Assembly (NCBI RefSeq): GCF_020034665.1
Contig: NZ_JAIQDI010000002.1
Span: 744,001-808,000 of the forward strand
DNA: 64,000 nucleotides
DNA from: Niabella beijingensis
Lineage (GTDB): Bacteria > Bacteroidota > Bacteroidia > Chitinophagales > Chitinophagaceae
Reading direction: 5' to 3'
Shown piece by piece: positions 24,802-33,481 of the stretch (positions are counted from its first letter, which is position 1; each line of letters begins with the position of its first letter). Both the position numbers and the translations under genes were made by a program. A model generated the notes under the pieces. That model saw nothing but the letters and a program-made list of their open reading frames with translations. It did no database searches and was not told the origin of the DNA.

Positions 24802-25659
24802 CTAATCCAATAGCCGGATCAGGGCACCCAGTTCCGTATACCGGATTTTTTCATCAGTATTGTTAAAACATTCCCTGAAATCCATCAGTATCCTTTTGAT
24901 CACTTCGCGGTTCGACTGGGGCCGCAACAATTCCGGGCCGCTTTCCACGGAGATCTTTGTGAGGTAGTGCTGAAGGTCTGTATGTGTAAAAACCTGTCCC
25001 AGAGAAGGCTCTATAAAAAAATCAACATCATGATTCCCCGTGGCATCGCCCAGGCCGGGTTTACAATACCCCAGCACAAACTGATGGGGGATCCGCATAA
25101 GGCGCACCGGTATGTCCAGCATTTCAACAAGTAACAGATAAAGCGAGCCGATGCCTGTCTGGTTGCCTTTTTTTGATTCCAGCACCTGCGGAAGCAGGTA
25201 TTCGTTGGGACGGTCTGTATTGTTGGTATTGCCTTTAATGCCGATATAGTTATAGATGATGCTGTTAATGATATGCACCTGTTCCAGGGGCGTGAGGTAG
25301 TTGTTAATCTCCAGCCAGATGTTTCTGCGAAGCCGCTCCACATGGTGCAGCACTTTGGCGGCCTGCAATTCAGGATACAGGAATTTGGCGATCAGCAGCA
25401 ATGCCGGCATCAGTTCATGATGGCCCGCTTCATCCCACTGTCTGAAGTCTGCCTCCAATCCTGAAAAGTACAGGCGGTGTATCAGTAATTCGATACGTTC
25501 CTGCACCTCCTTGTCTTCCGTTGTTTCCCAGAGATGTTCCAGGTTGGGGATCATCGGAAGCCCATAGGTGATGATGCGATTGCTGACCGCTTCGTAAATC
25601 TCGTTGTCAGGATCGTCAATCAGATTGAGCAATGCATTGACTTCTTTTCTATCATCCAT
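24802..25659 (-). CDS. SirB1-type transglutaminase-like protein
   Basis: A cytoplasmic protein of the SirB1 N-terminal/transglutaminase-like family (COG2912 type). The N-terminal half is helical repeat-like (HEAT-type, with 'DDPDNEIYEAVSNRII'). The second half contains the family block GNQTGIGSLYLLLVEMLDIPVRL and PHQFVLGYC, followed by FFIEPSLGQ. The classic catalytic Cys of transglutaminases is not at its usual place, as is normal for SirB1 members. Function is unknown. The gene is divergent from the MscS gene and has its own close promoter. Confidence 0.8.
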   Translation of the reverse strand: MDDRKEVNALLNLIDDPDNEIYEAVSNRIITYGLPMIPNLEHLWETTEDKEVQERIELLIHRLYFSGLEADFRQWDEAGHHELMPALLLIAKFLYPELQAAKVLHHVERLRRNIWLEINNYLTPLEQVHIINSIIYNYIGIKGNTNNTDRPNEYLLPQVLESKKGNQTGIGSLYLLLVEMLDIPVRLMRIPHQFVLGYCKPGLGDATGNHDVDFFIEPSLGQVFTHTDLQHYLTKISVESGPELLRPQSNREVIKRILMDFRECFNNTDEKIRYTELGALIRLLD

Positions 25660-25664
25660 TCGCT

Positions 25665-25696
25665 CAAAGATAATTACCTGTTTGCTTCAGGACAAA
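25665..25696 (-). promoter_or_regulatory. Promoter of the SirB1-like gene
   Basis: On the minus strand TTTG (25693-25696), a 20-base spacer and TATCTTTG (25665-25672) form a textbook Bacteroidota housekeeping promoter. The -7 box ends five bases before the ATG, so the message would be leaderless or nearly so. Confidence 0.6.
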
Positions 25697-25762
25697 AAAT
25701 TAAATCCACACCGGTGAATAACATGAAGCAGTAATCATGGGGCAATAAGCAGCAGGAAACAT

Positions 25763-26692
25763 ATGTTTCTGAAACAGTTTTTAAATTCCGGTAAAATGTT
25801 TAGTTTGCCACAAAAATGCCTCTGGATGGAGCAACGTAAAAAAGCAGTGCCGGTATCTTTTATTTTAAGGGCGATCGCATGGGTCCTGCTGAGTTTTTCA
25901 TTTCCGCTCTTTGAGGACTTTTATAAAAAGCATGCATACCTGCAGCAACTGGCTTATGGTTTGAACACGTTTCTTACTGCCAGTGTGATCATTTCCATCG
26001 GACGTTTTACTATCGTTTCCTTTTACAACCGGCGTCATGCCTCGCAGAAAGTACGCGGCAATTTTGTTTTGGGTATCAATCGTCTGGCGGCAATATTGAA
26101 TGCCATATTTGCGGTGATCGCATTGCTGATCGCGTTTGGCATCAATCCCCTGGAGTTTATTACCAGTATGACGATCGTGGCGATGGCGATCGCTGTTATT
26201 TTCAGGGAATACATCACCAATATGATCAGCGGACTGATCGTTATGTTCTCGGAGCAGTATTCCATCGGTGATCACATCCGCATTGGCGAGCATTCGGGCA
26301 AGATCATCGACATTACTTTTGCGAACATCGTCGTACTGAATGATGAAGAAGACATTGTACTGGTGCCCAATAATCTGGTGATTACTGCTACGGTGATTAA
26401 TAAATCGGCACAGTTATCCAATAAGATCACTGTACGTTTTGAACTGCCGCTTGCTGAACGAATGAATGTGGAGGTATTGAGCAGCCGGCTTGCCCCATCG
26501 CTGAAAGAGATACAGGACCTGAGTCCCGGTGGCGAAGTTGTGATCCGGATCGCCGAAGTAGGAAAGGATTTTGTGAAATATAAGATCGATCTTTATGCGA
26601 TTGATTCGAGTAACCGGCGTCATAAACGAATCGAAAGTGCCGTGCTGGATGCAGTGCTCAGACTGAATGACAGCGAATCGTTCCGTGCCTGA
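25763..26692 (+). CDS. MscS-family mechanosensitive ion channel
   Basis: Membrane segments at about 30-52, 68-85 and 108-150 are followed by the MscS pore and beta domain with the signature SGLIVMFSEQYSIGDHIRIGEHSGKI and VPNNLVI. The C-terminal alpha/beta domain (about 215-300) is complete. It opens under membrane tension to release osmolytes. The start is uncertain: the ATG at 25763 lies inside a 14-base palindrome, while ATG 25826 follows a TTAGTTTG box and gives a 288-residue protein. Confidence 0.9.
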   Translation: MFLKQFLNSGKMFSLPQKCLWMEQRKKAVPVSFILRAIAWVLLSFSFPLFEDFYKKHAYLQQLAYGLNTFLTASVIISIGRFTIVSFYNRRHASQKVRGNFVLGINRLAAILNAIFAVIALLIAFGINPLEFITSMTIVAMAIAVIFREYITNMISGLIVMFSEQYSIGDHIRIGEHSGKIIDITFANIVVLNDEEDIVLVPNNLVITATVINKSAQLSNKITVRFELPLAERMNVEVLSSRLAPSLKEIQDLSPGGEVVIRIAEVGKDFVKYKIDLYAIDSSNRRHKRIESAVLDAVLRLNDSESFRA

Positions 26693-26746
26693 ACCATCGG
26701 CGGAAGCCAACTTGAATCCCTCTTGTATTATTGAGAATTAAATAAA

Positions 26747-28108
26747 ATGAAACGCTTATATCTTTTCCTGTTCTTATGGCTCGCTGCTTTTGCGGTGCGG
26801 GCACAGCAACGTCCCAATATCATTTTTGTATTGGCAGATGATCTCGGATATTCCGATCTGGGTTGTTACGGCAACCCGGTGATACAAACGCCGTTCCTGG
26901 ATAAAATGGCCGCGGGTGGCTTGCTGGCTACCAATTATGTTGTTACCAGCCCGTCCTGTACCCCTTCACGTGCATCACTGCTGACGGGTCGCTATGCTTC
27001 GCGGTACAACCTTCCGGATCCCATCGCACCGGGATCCCGCCTGGGGTTGCCTGCAGATGAGGTGACCCTTGCCGAGATGCTTAAAAAGGCAGGGTACAAC
27101 ACGGGAATGGTAGGCAAGTGGCATCTCGGGGATCAGAAGGATTACAATAAGCCCAATGGCCAGGGATTTGATTCATTCTACGGGATCCTTTACAGTCATG
27201 ATTACCGGGCGCCATATGTAAAAACGGATACCGTGATTAAATTATTCAGGAACACCCGGTCCGAACTGGAGCGCCCTGCGGATTCACTGCTGACAGGCCT
27301 GTACACAAAGGAAGCCATTCATTTTATAGAACAGCAGCAGCAGGGAAGGCCCTTCTTTTTATACCTGGCACATAACCTGCCGCATTTGCCGGTTGCCTTT
27401 GCGGCGGCGTCCGCTTCGCTAAAGGATAAGACGGGTGGCCCGCTTGGAAAAGTAATAGCGGAGGTGGATGAAGGACTGGCGGCTGTTTGGAAGACGCTGG
27501 AAAAAATGAATATGGCAGACAATACCATCTTTATTTTCTCAAGTGACAACGGGCCCTGGAGCGAATACCCCGCACGGATGGAAAAAGACGGGGTGACCCG
27601 TCGTTCCCATGCCGGCGCAGCCGGGATCTTCAGAGGCTCCAAAGCCCAATCGTATGAAGGCGGCGCGCGTGTTCCGTTTATCGTCTACTGGAAGAACAGG
27701 ATCCCCGCCGGCTACCGGCTGCAGGATGCAATCAGCAATGTAGATGTACTGCCGACACTTGCCCGGTGGACGGGCGCTGCATTGCCGGAGGGCCGGGAGC
27801 TGGATGGCCAGGACATCAGCGGGCTGTTGCAGGAACAAACAGCTTCAGGACATTTTGAACATCGCCCGATATTTATTGTGAACCATGGTAGACCGGAAGC
27901 CGTGAAGCAGGGGCGTTGGAAGTACCGGGAAGCCCCGTCCTGGGAACATCCGGTTACCGGTCAAACCATTCCGGCGGTAAAGGAATTGTTCGACCTGGAA
28001 GAAGACCCCTCCGAGCGGGTGAATCTTATTGAAGTGCAGCAGGAAAAGGCTGCCGCGCTGAAAAAGATCTTCGACAGTTTTGCGGCCTATCCGGGAAACG
28101 GGAAATAG
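26747..28108 (+). CDS. Secreted sulfatase (type I, formylglycine-dependent)
   Basis: Signal peptide ending at about AVRAQ, then the arylsulfatase fold: [21 protein letters not shown] (metal-binding Asp pair), and the modification motif C71-T-P-S-R75 where Cys becomes formylglycine. Other marks are KWHLGD, the DNGPWSEYP metal segment and HNLPHLP. It removes sulfate from glycans or aryl esters outside the cytoplasm. Maturation needs an anaerobic or aerobic formylglycine-generating enzyme, not seen in the window. It precedes the DUF1080 protein, a frequent partner in polysaccharide degradation. Confidence 0.93.
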   Translation: MKRLYLFLFLWLAAFAVRAQQRPNIIFVLADDLGYSDLGCYGNPVIQTPFLDKMAAGGLLATNYVVTSPSCTPSRASLLTGRYASRYNLPDPIAPGSRLGLPADEVTLAEMLKKAGYNTGMVGKWHLGDQKDYNKPNGQGFDSFYGILYSHDYRAPYVKTDTVIKLFRNTRSELERPADSLLTGLYTKEAIHFIEQQQQGRPFFLYLAHNLPHLPVAFAAASASLKDKTGGPLGKVIAEVDEGLAAVWKTLEKMNMADNTIFIFSSDNGPWSEYPARMEKDGVTRRSHAGAAGIFRGSKAQSYEGGARVPFIVYWKNRIPAGYRLQDAISNVDVLPTLARWTGAALPEGRELDGQDISGLLQEQTASGHFEHRPIFIVNHGRPEAVKQGRWKYREAPSWEHPVTGQTIPAVKELFDLEEDPSERVNLIEVQQEKAAALKKIFDSFAAYPGNGK

Positions 28109-28245
28109 AAGCGGTCCTTGCCGTTTATGGAATGGAAATGGCCGGGAACAAAATAAATCTTATCTTCCGGTCTTGTTGAGCCGTGTGAATCGCTATTGGG
28201 TGGTGCCGGTTGTAAAAAAGCATTATTAAATCATAAATCAGTTTT

Positions 28246-29223
28246 ATGCGTAAACGTTTTCTTGTTTTTGGAGTGAATTGTTTGCTGGCTGCGGCCTCCG
28301 TTTATGGCAGTCCGGTTTCCGGGAAACCATTATCCGCTGTGCAGGCCCATGTGGCAGATGCGAAAGACCTGATCGGCCGGTGGGATATTACGGTAGACGT
28401 AGACGGAAAACCTTCGCCGTCCTGGCTGGAAGTAAAACTTTCCGGCACCAGAACGCTGGTAGGGTATTTTGTCGGGATAACAGGAAGTGCCCGTCCGGTG
28501 GCCAAGGTTAATTTTGATAATGGTAAATTCAGCTTTACGATCCCGCCGCAATGGGAAGAGGGGGATCAGGATTTTGTGATCGAGGGAACATTGAATAACG
28601 GAGGGATCGAAGGCACAGTGGTTACCAGTGAAGGAAAAAAATACAACTGGAAAGGGGTAAAGGCGCCGCTTTTGAAAAGAACCGCAGCACCGGTTTGGGG
28701 TAAATCCATTAACCTGTTCAACGGAAAGGATCTGACCGGCTGGAAAGCTGTGGGAGCAGAGAATCAGTGGATAGTAAAGAGTGGTGTGCTGACGAGTCCG
28801 CATTCCGGTGCCAATCTGATCTCCGATCAGAAATTCACTGATTTCAAACTGCATGTGGAATTCCGCTATCATAAAGGCAGCAACAGTGGTGTTTACCTGA
28901 GAGGCCGCTATGAAACCCAGATAGAAGACAGTCCAAAAGACGCACATCCGTCCAGCGTGCTGTTCAGCGGGATCTACGGATTTTTAACGCCAAGCGAGAT
29001 CAATGCAAAGGGGCCTGATCAATGGCAGAGCTATGATGTAACACTGATCGGAAGAATGGTTACAGTAGTAGTGAATGGTAAAACAGTGATCAGCAACCAG
29101 GAGATACCCGGCATAACCGGAGGAGCACTGGACAGTGATGAAGGTGCACCCGGACCTATTTATATCCAGGGCGATCACGGACCCATCGAGTTCAGGAAGA
29201 TCGTGATCACTCCTGCGAATTAA
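28246..29223 (+). CDS. DUF1080 (3-keto-disaccharide hydrolase-like) secreted protein
   Basis: A signal peptide is followed by an N-terminal beta domain (about 38-140, with DLIGRWDITVDVDGKPSPSW) and a C-terminal LamG-like DUF1080 domain (about 150-325). The latter has the typical INLFNGKDLTGWKA opening, SGVYLRGRYETQIED, and GPIYIQGDHGPIEFRKI at the end. Some family members hydrolyse 3-keto-glucosides; others bind glycans. It is the last gene before a bidirectional terminator and lies between two sulfatases. Confidence 0.9.
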   Translation: MRKRFLVFGVNCLLAAASVYGSPVSGKPLSAVQAHVADAKDLIGRWDITVDVDGKPSPSWLEVKLSGTRTLVGYFVGITGSARPVAKVNFDNGKFSFTIPPQWEEGDQDFVIEGTLNNGGIEGTVVTSEGKKYNWKGVKAPLLKRTAAPVWGKSINLFNGKDLTGWKAVGAENQWIVKSGVLTSPHSGANLISDQKFTDFKLHVEFRYHKGSNSGVYLRGRYETQIEDSPKDAHPSSVLFSGIYGFLTPSEINAKGPDQWQSYDVTLIGRMVTVVVNGKTVISNQEIPGITGGALDSDEGAPGPIYIQGDHGPIEFRKIVITPAN

Positions 29224-29249
29224 ACCTGTTATTTTTAAAAAAAAATTGC

Positions 29250-29273
29250 AAAGGGCCTTTAAAAGGGCCCTTT
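29250..29273. terminator. Bidirectional intrinsic terminator
   Basis: An inverted repeat AAAGGGCC (29250-29257) / GGCCCTTT (29266-29273) with an eight-base loop is flanked by A-runs on the left and T-rich sequence on the right. It lies between the convergent DUF1080 and sulfatase genes and can end transcription from both sides. Confidence 0.8.
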
Positions 29274-30728
29274 ATTATTGTTCTGTATAGCATTGGCAGC
29301 AGCACCGGGCATTTCCCCCCGCTTGTTCTTTTGCGGCAATGCTTGGCCTGTTGCGCGGTGATACCAGTCGGGTGTAAGCTGCGCCGGTTCCGTGTCACCG
29401 GTTTCTTTCTGCCATTGTTTTAATTTATTCCGTAAGGAATCAATTTCCCGTTGGTATGCGGGGTTGCCGATCTCATTCTTTATCTGGAGCGGATCCCCTG
29501 CCATTACAAAGAACTCCTCCCGGGGACGTGGCTTTTGTAAGGCATCCTGCTGGAGCAGGGTCAGCTTGTCTGAATGTTGTTTAAGGGAGTAGGCGGAGGG
29601 GCTTTGATTGGCATCAATAGGACCGCCATTGTCGAACTGCGGGCGGGCGTTGTAGATGTAAAGAAAATCCTTCGTCCGTACCGACCGCTCATAGGCTTCA
29701 TAGTCGTGCCAGTTGTGCTCACCGAAGATATAGCTCCTGAACGGACTTCCGGGCTGTTTGAGCAAGGGCAGGAAACTCGTTCCCTGTATGGAGGGCGCCG
29801 GTTGGATACCTGCAATCTCGAGCAGGGTGGGTGCAATGTCAATGCTGCTGATAAGGGCATCGCTGACGGCCCCCCGTTGAGCGTGGCCCGGCCAGTAAAG
29901 AAGGAAAGGCTCCTTTAGTCCCCTGTCCTGTAACCGGGTTTTGCTGCCCGGGAAAGGACGGCCGTTATCGGCGGTAAAAATGATGATGGTATTCTGTGCC
30001 AGTCCTTCCCGTTCCAGCGTTGCCCGGAGCTTGCCCAGGTACGCATCGATCCTTCCGATCTCATTATAGTAGGAAGCAAGGTCGCGGCGGGTGGCGCTGT
30101 CATCAATAAGTGTGGGTGGTACCCGGATGTCTTTCCGGGGATCATGGGTTATGGTAAATTCGGAGTCCGGCGACCATTCGCGGTGGGCATCAAAGGTGGC
30201 CAGCCAAAGGAAGAAGGGTTTGCCGGTCGACTTACAGGTGCTGATCATCTTCAGCCATTGTTGTTCGCCGCCGGAACCGTTGCGGCGTGCACCGCTGATA
30301 ACACTGTCGTATGCGCGTGCGGTAGCGGGGCCTTCATGCCATTTGCCCAGCAGGGCCGTGTAGTATCCTGCGCTGCGCAATTGCTCCGGAAAATAGGTCA
30401 GGCCAGCCGGGAGTGGTGTATGCAATTCTGCCGCGCCTGTATTATGCGGGTATCTTCCGGTCAGGATGCTGGTCCGGCTGGGGCTGCAGGAGCTGGCGGT
30501 TACAAAGAAATTGTCAAAGCGCATACCATCGGCTGCCATCCGGTCGAGGTTCGGTGTCCTGATCTGTTTGTTGCCATAGCTTCCCAGGTCATCCCAGTTG
30601 ATATCATCGCCGATGATAAAAATAATGTTGGGCGGTTGCAAAGCTGCCGGTTGTTGTGCCCCGATCCCTGTTTGAATAAAGAGGAGCGTTATTGATAAAA
30701 AGAAGACGTGCAGGGTGTGGATGTTCAT
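29259..30728 (-). CDS. Secreted sulfatase, sulfamidase-like
   Basis: Signal peptide (ending about GIGAQ) and type I sulfatase fold with PPNIIFIIGDDINWDDLG and the formylglycine motif C81-S-P-S-R85 in SSCSPSRTSILTGR. The HTPLPAGLTYFPEQLRSAGYYTALLGKWHEGP region and the AHREWSP and DNGRPFPGSKTR segments resemble heparan-sulfamidase-like (N-sulfatase) members. Substrate specificity cannot be fixed. It is monocistronic and convergent with DUF1080; its last 15 bases overlap the terminator stem. Confidence 0.9.
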   Translation of the reverse strand: MNIHTLHVFFLSITLLFIQTGIGAQQPAALQPPNIIFIIGDDINWDDLGSYGNKQIRTPNLDRMAADGMRFDNFFVTASSCSPSRTSILTGRYPHNTGAAELHTPLPAGLTYFPEQLRSAGYYTALLGKWHEGPATARAYDSVISGARRNGSGGEQQWLKMISTCKSTGKPFFLWLATFDAHREWSPDSEFTITHDPRKDIRVPPTLIDDSATRRDLASYYNEIGRIDAYLGKLRATLEREGLAQNTIIIFTADNGRPFPGSKTRLQDRGLKEPFLLYWPGHAQRGAVSDALISSIDIAPTLLEIAGIQPAPSIQGTSFLPLLKQPGSPFRSYIFGEHNWHDYEAYERSVRTKDFLYIYNARPQFDNGGPIDANQSPSAYSLKQHSDKLTLLQQDALQKPRPREEFFVMAGDPLQIKNEIGNPAYQREIDSLRNKLKQWQKETGDTEPAQLTPDWYHRATGQALPQKNKRGEMPGAAANAIQNNNKGPF

Positions 30729-30788
30729 GTGAAAGGCATTTCTTTATACCGGAATCTGAAACAGCTGCAGCATCTCTTCCCAGTTTTA

Positions 30789-32120
30789 TTAATCCACTTT
30801 CATCTTTACATCCACCTTCTTTTTCCGTTTGCTGGTCTTCCATTTTGGTCCTTTCTTAATGATGGAGATGGCTTTTTGCGCTGTAGCTTCATCCGGTGCT
30901 TTTATGACCGTGAATTTTTCGGGTAACCCGTTTTCCACCGTGAACCGGAGGTGCAGGTCTTTTGTGGCATTGCTTCTGTTTACACCCATTTCCGTGTTCA
31001 GGTTGCTGTAAAAACTGTCCCATCCGCCCTGTGGATAAGGCGACTCCTTGTAGGGAAGGGTATCTACTTTATAACTGCTTACCGTACCGGTAAGCGCCTT
31101 TTTCTTCCGGGTACCGTAACCCACCACCACTACATCATTCACATGGTCGCCGGAAGGGCTGAGCTGTATACCGGCTACTTTACCAGCGAGCAGTTGCGTT
31201 ATTTTTTTCTCGTACCCGACGGCTGCAAATTCTGCAGAACCTACAGAGTCCTTCGCCGGTAAGCGGAAGCTGCCATCGACATTAGAGAGTGTGGAGTAGT
31301 TGGCGGGTGTAGTGATGGTTACTCCCTGGATGGGAGCACCACTGGAATCAACCACTTTCCCGATAAAGTAGTTTTCAGTAGTGCGGGTCATCAAAAAGCC
31401 GTTGGCTTCTGGCGCAGCTTGTGTGGCAGGGAGGGTGGTTACACCCCGGATCATCAGCCGCTGTTTTTCTGTTTTTGGCCCGGGCATAACCTCTGCAGCC
31501 ACTGGTGCAGCCGCAATTACAGTCTGCTGCTGGTCGCGGGCATCAGCGGTGACGGAAGAATCCAGGGCCAGTGTCATTTGTTCAGCAGGTACCTGTGGCT
31601 CCGCAACAACAGGAGCCGGAACACGGGCCGTGCCGGTCCTTACTTCTTTTTTATTCAGTACGGCGATATCCCTGTTATCCGGCGATAAAGAGGTGGGGGC
31701 AGTATCCCCGGCAGGCGGTACTGATTGGGTAGTAACGGAAGGCTGGGGTGTAAAGGCCACGGGGGCGAGCCCTTCCTGTTTACCCGGTTTCATAAAGAGC
31801 CAGGCGCTTACCGCCATTACGCCAATCACGGCTGCTGCCGCAAGTCCTCTCCACCATTTCGTGGCTGCCGGACGCAGCGGAACTACCGGAGCAGTTGCAG
31901 CAGGAGTGTTCTGTTGCCCGCTGACAAGGCTGCGGATCTCATTTAAATGTGTTGCTGCTACAGCCGGTCTTACATTGCGGTAACCGTCCAGCGCATCCGC
32001 AAGCATCGGGTCACTGAGCGCCGCTTTTTCCATCTCATGCATTTCCGCAGCGGACATGCTTCCGCTGTGATAACGCTGAATGTCTTCAACTGTATACTGA
32101 TATGTAGGATCAGTTAGCAT
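30789..32120 (-). CDS. Anti-sigma-like membrane protein with carboxypeptidase-regulatory, SusC-plug-like and TonB-C-like segments
   Basis: The cytoplasmic N-terminus (about 1-88) has the anti-sigma style 'YTVEDIQRYHSGSMSAAEMHEMEKAAL' helix, followed by one membrane span (about 92-110). The periplasmic part is a long Pro/Ala linker, a CarboxypepD_reg-like domain (about 251-315, FIGKVVDSSGAPIQGVTI) and then a segment starting V330-V-V-G-Y-G-T with TGTVSS that mimics the start of a SusC plug domain. The last region (about 385-430) resembles a TonB C-terminal fold. The gene overlaps the sigma gene by 11 bases, so they are cotranscribed. It probably controls the sigma factor from the envelope. Confidence 0.75.
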   Translation of the reverse strand: MLTDPTYQYTVEDIQRYHSGSMSAAEMHEMEKAALSDPMLADALDGYRNVRPAVAATHLNEIRSLVSGQQNTPAATAPVVPLRPAATKWWRGLAAAAVIGVMAVSAWLFMKPGKQEGLAPVAFTPQPSVTTQSVPPAGDTAPTSLSPDNRDIAVLNKKEVRTGTARVPAPVVAEPQVPAEQMTLALDSSVTADARDQQQTVIAAAPVAAEVMPGPKTEKQRLMIRGVTTLPATQAAPEANGFLMTRTTENYFIGKVVDSSGAPIQGVTITTPANYSTLSNVDGSFRLPAKDSVGSAEFAAVGYEKKITQLLAGKVAGIQLSPSGDHVNDVVVVGYGTRKKKALTGTVSSYKVDTLPYKESPYPQGGWDSFYSNLNTEMGVNRSNATKDLHLRFTVENGLPEKFTVIKAPDEATAQKAISIIKKGPKWKTSKRKKKVDVKMKVD

Positions 32121-32685
32121 TTTTGTCCATACAATTTTTTAAATTTCTCCGGCCATTCTGGATAAGGCTGCGCACTTTGTTCCATTCCAGCCCGGTACTT
32201 TCCGCTATTTCATTGTAGCACCTGTTCTCATAGTAGAACAGCCGGATGGTCTTTTCCTGTTCATCCGGCAGTGCTTCCATACACTTTTCAAGCTTTTTGA
32301 AGGCTTCTTCTTTTTCGATGATATCATCCAGATGCGAAAAATCGCCCGATTGCACAACCTGGGTATCCAAATTTACCGTTATATTTTTTTTGGCAGCCCG
32401 GAGAATCATCAGGCAATGATTTTTGGCCAGTACATACACCCAGCTTTTAAAGTTCTGTACCTCATGGCGGGGCAGCTTTTCCCGCAGTTCATGATAGATA
32501 TTCATCACTGCATCCCGCGCATTTTCAGCATCTTCCAGGTATTTCAGGCACACTCCATACAGCAGATCGCTGTATCTCAGGTATAAACGCGCCAGCGCTT
32601 CCTGGTCGTCGTTCCGCTTGAACTGATCCAGGAGCTCCGCATCGCTTATTTCAGCGGCAGCAGGTATGCCAACGATTTTACTCAA
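32110..32685 (-). CDS. ECF-type RNA polymerase sigma factor
   Basis: A 191-residue sigma-70 family protein with region 2 (about 25-95, LARLYLRYSDLLYGVCLKYL and NFKSWVYVLAKNHCL) and region 4 (about 130-185, ALPDEQEKTIRLFYYENRCYNEIAESTG plus NKVRSLIQNGRRNLK). It would direct transcription of an envelope or stress regulon. The adjacent anti-sigma-like protein is its probable partner. Its target promoters are unknown. Confidence 0.92.
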   Translation of the reverse strand: MSKIVGIPAAAEISDAELLDQFKRNDDQEALARLYLRYSDLLYGVCLKYLEDAENARDAVMNIYHELREKLPRHEVQNFKSWVYVLAKNHCLMILRAAKKNITVNLDTQVVQSGDFSHLDDIIEKEEAFKKLEKCMEALPDEQEKTIRLFYYENRCYNEIAESTGLEWNKVRSLIQNGRRNLKNCMDKNAN

Positions 32686-32870
32686 CAGGTTCTATGATAA
32701 AGAATGACATCGTTTTATACCTGCAAGATAGATTTTTTTTGTACGTTTTCCGGCCAGATTTAGCTGTTAGGACGAGACTTCTTATTTTTAACAGGACTGT
32801 CAGCCGGAAGGGGTGAGGTGGGATTATTTTTATATGCTGAAAATGAGTTGTTTATGCCCTTTTTTCCTTT

Positions 32871-32886
32871 TTGGCAAAACTTTGGC
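32871..32886 (+). promoter_or_regulatory. Sigma-54-like promoter
   Basis: TTGGCA at 32871-32876 with GG at 32873-32874, ten bases, then GC at 32885-32886 gives the GG-N10-GC spacing of sigma-54 promoters; the downstream half reads TTTGGCA, close to TTTGC. No good TAnnTTTG housekeeping box is present. Expected start of transcription is about 32898. Confidence 0.45.
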
Positions 32887-32897
32887 ATAATATTTAC

Positions 32898-33036
32898 AAA
32901 CAATTATACAGATGGCAACCGGTTGAAGGATTCCAACAGTTTAGCGTAGTTCTGATCTGATTATTATACCGACCATTTGTGATCTATCCTATAAAATTTT
33001 AAGAGTGCTCCTTTTCAGGGAGCGCTCTTGTTTTAT
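32898..33036 (+). ncRNA. Candidate small RNA or attenuated 5' leader
   Basis: About 140 bases between the sigma-54-like promoter and an intrinsic terminator contain no credible reading frame (the only ATG gives four codons). A first short hairpin can form from GTTG/CAAC (about 32922-32937), and the strong terminator hairpin at 33001-33029 lies before the next gene. This is either a free-standing sRNA or a leader whose terminator controls the downstream membrane-protein gene. Ends are estimates. Confidence 0.35.
33001..33034 (+). terminator. Intrinsic terminator
   Basis: An 11-bp stem, 33001-33011 with 33019-33029 (one G-T pair), and a seven-base loop are followed by GTTTTAT. There is no annotated plus-strand gene upstream, so it ends the candidate sRNA or serves as an attenuator for the gene at 33063. 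Confidence 0.7.
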
Positions 33037-33062
33037 AGGTATGATTGTTTTTTATTTGCAGG

Positions 33063-33479
33063 ATGAAAATCTTAAGTCGCTCCCAATGGCTGGCCTTAAT
33101 AGCTGCAATTGTGTTAACGATCGCCTGTTTTATGCCCTGGTCGCAGATTCCCTCCATGGGGCTTACATTGTCAGGAGTGGATACCACTGGTACCCGTTAT
33201 GGCAAACCTGCCTATAATCATTTTATTGTAACCGGTGCGGTCCTGGTGCTTACATTTATCGCGCGTTTGTGGGCAAAGCGGCTGAATCTCTTGTTTGGTG
33301 TGCTGAACCTGGCCTGGGCGATCCGGAATTTTATTCTTTTTGGCCGCTGTGAGGCAGGCGACTGCCCGGAGCGGCAGCTGGGACTCTACCTTGTTTTGCT
33401 GGCTTCGATCATACTGATGCTTACCATCCTGTTTCCAAAAATGGAACTAAAGGAAGAAAACGCGGAAACCGATTCCTGA
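33063..33479 (+). CDS. Small four-span membrane protein, unknown
   Basis: ATG 33063 is preferred over an upstream TTG in the same frame; it is preceded by AGG. The 138-residue protein has four predicted membrane segments (about 8-25, 50-68, 73-90, 108-126), with a conserved-looking 'MPWSQIPS' after the first and a C-E-A-G-D-C pair of cysteines in the loop before the last. It converges with the VIT1-like gene. I do not recognise the family. Confidence 0.65.
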   Translation: MKILSRSQWLALIAAIVLTIACFMPWSQIPSMGLTLSGVDTTGTRYGKPAYNHFIVTGAVLVLTFIARLWAKRLNLLFGVLNLAWAIRNFILFGRCEAGDCPERQLGLYLVLLASIILMLTILFPKMELKEENAETDS

Positions 33480-33481
33480 AT

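Noticed and set aside
31381..31983. 200-codon open frame opposite the anti-sigma-like gene
   Set aside because: The composition (Ala/Thr/Gly/Ser-rich) reflects the complementary strand of a Pro/Ala-rich linker.
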